A stretch of DNA of 64,000 bases. It comes from Candidatus Bathyarchaeota archaeon. GTDB taxonomy: Archaea; Thermoproteota; Bathyarchaeia; 40CM-2-53-6. The position numbers and the translations under genes were made by a program. Where the stretch lies: the NCBI GenBank assembly GCA_005888735.1, contig VBBN01000028.1, positions 62,001-126,000 of the forward strand, written 5' to 3'. A model generated the notes under the pieces. The model searched no databases and was not told the DNA's origin. It saw only the letters and a list, made by a program, of their open reading frames with translations. Below are positions 63,313-64,000 of the stretch, piece after piece; position 1 is the first letter of the stretch, and the number at the start of each line of letters is the position of its first letter.

Positions 63313-63807
63313 TTGTCGAGAGAATTCCGACTCATACTTCGACTCATGGGAACTGACGTAGACGGGACTAAGAAGGTCGCGTTTGGGCTCAGCAAGATAC
63401 GAGGGGTAGGGCACAACTACGCCCAGGCGGTTGTAAAAGCGACCAGAATCAACCCAGACGCGCGTATGGGCTCCCTTTCAGAGGGGGAGCTATCAAAGCT
63501 TGAGGATGCTATCCGGGATCCTGCGAAGCATGGTATTCCAAGTAGGCTCTTCAACAGGCGCAAAGACCTCGACTCGGGACGCGACATGCATCTTGTAGGT
63601 CCAGATCTTGCCCTCAGGACAAAAGCAGACCTTGACCTCATGAAAGACATTCGCAGCTGGAAGGGAATCAGGCACTCTTTAGGATTGAAGGTGCGAGGCC
63701 AGAGGACGCGGACTACTGGACGCAGTGGCAAGGCCGTCGGCGTTAAGAAGAAAGTCTTGATGGAGGCCGCGAGGGCCGCTGAGAAGAAGGGAGAAGAGAA
63801 AAAGTAA
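63313..63807 (+). CDS. rps13: Ribosomal protein S13 (uS13)
   Basis: 164 aa from TTG. SREFRLILRLMGTDVDGTKKVAFGLSKIRGVGHNYAQAVVKATRINPDARMGSLSE and the basic HSLGLKVRGQRTRTTGRSGKAVGVKKK end are archaeal S13. It starts the S13-S4 operon typical of archaea. The long leader before it is unexplained. Confidence 0.94.
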   Translation: MSREFRLILRLMGTDVDGTKKVAFGLSKIRGVGHNYAQAVVKATRINPDARMGSLSEGELSKLEDAIRDPAKHGIPSRLFNRRKDLDSGRDMHLVGPDLALRTKADLDLMKDIRSWKGIRHSLGLKVRGQRTRTTGRSGKAVGVKKKVLMEAARAAEKKGEEKK

Positions 63808-63825
63808 GCAGGAGTAACCGCAAGT

Positions 63826-64000
63826 ATGGGTGACCCTCGAAAGGCGAGGAAGACATACGCGACTCCTCGTCATCCTTGGCGCAAAGAACAATTGGAGGAA
63901 GAACTTCGGCTGCTCGGAGAGTACGGACTCCGGAACAAAAGAGAGCTGCGGCATCAGGAAACGATGCTATCCGAGATCAGGGGAATTGCGAGGACTCTCT
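63826..64000 (+). CDS. rps4: Ribosomal protein S4 (uS4), partial
   Basis: ATG 63826 to the window edge, 58 codons: MGDPRKARKTYATPRHPWRK then LGEYGLRNKRELRHQETMLSEIRGIARTL, the archaeal S4 N-terminus. It follows S13 by 18 bp with AGGAG upstream. The rest lies outside the window. Confidence 0.9.
   Translation, partial: MGDPRKARKTYATPRHPWRKEQLEEELRLLGEYGLRNKRELRHQETMLSEIRGIARTL

Noticed and set aside
1-64000. CRISPR array, rRNA genes, replication origin
   Set aside because: I saw no regularly spaced repeats, no rRNA sequence and no origin-like repeat cluster next to a cdc6/orc1 gene.

Overview
The window is archaeal and protein-dense. The right end carries L15-SecY-Adk-DUF106-L34e-Cmk-L14e-Cbf5, followed by SpeD and then S13-S4, with aIF-1A elsewhere; there are archaeal RNase J, archaeal TATA-like promoters and many GTG/TTG starts. 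L14e, L34e and tRNA/mRNA introns of the bulge-helix-bulge (BHB) type point to a TACK-group archaeon other than a typical ammonia oxidiser, but I cannot place it more finely from sequence alone.

Layout. 1-5 kb: membrane proteins of unknown function, a frameshifted SDR, a Kef-type antiporter. 5-22 kb: a secretome region with two large phosphoesterases carrying PKD repeats (one ending in a dockerin-like tail), a repeat-rich surface protein, a CHRD protein and a two-domain cupredoxin, interleaved with an EamA exporter, an M29-like peptidase and RNase J. 22-33 kb: TldD/TldE (TldD frameshifted), a V4R protein, two PadR regulators with palindromes in front of them, threonine synthase, an ABC exporter whose permease is cut by an in-frame TAG, GNAT, an M20 peptidase. 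33-41 kb: an ArsB-type permease, a decayed TnpB element with direct and inverted repeats at its ends, peroxiredoxins, aIF-1A, PanD. 41-54 kb: a phospholipase C-like phosphoesterase, MmgE/PrpD, a ComA family enzyme, an Fe-S-type regulator with operator-like palindromes, a second ABC exporter, VOC, an F420-type oxidoreductase and a GHKL ATPase. 54-64 kb: tRNA-Leu, the ribosomal/secretion cluster, an AN1-S2P protease, tRNA-Ser, SpeD, S13 and S4.

The most interesting signal is RNA splicing. Reading the sequence by hand gives five candidate BHB-type introns within 7.5 kb: one 23-nt intron inside cbf5 that interrupts the catalytic GTLDP motif and is removed exactly by canonical BHB cleavage, two in tRNA-Leu(GAG) (15 and 26 nt) and two in tRNA-Ser(GGA) (21 and 16 nt). 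Three of the four tRNA introns are at non-canonical positions. ORF callers report cbf5 as two overlapping ORFs, so it would be mistaken for a frameshift. Several genes (adk, a secreted phosphoesterase, perhaps a surface protein) appear to start at CTG. True single-base frameshifts (SDR, TldD, a membrane protein) also occur and may be assembly errors.
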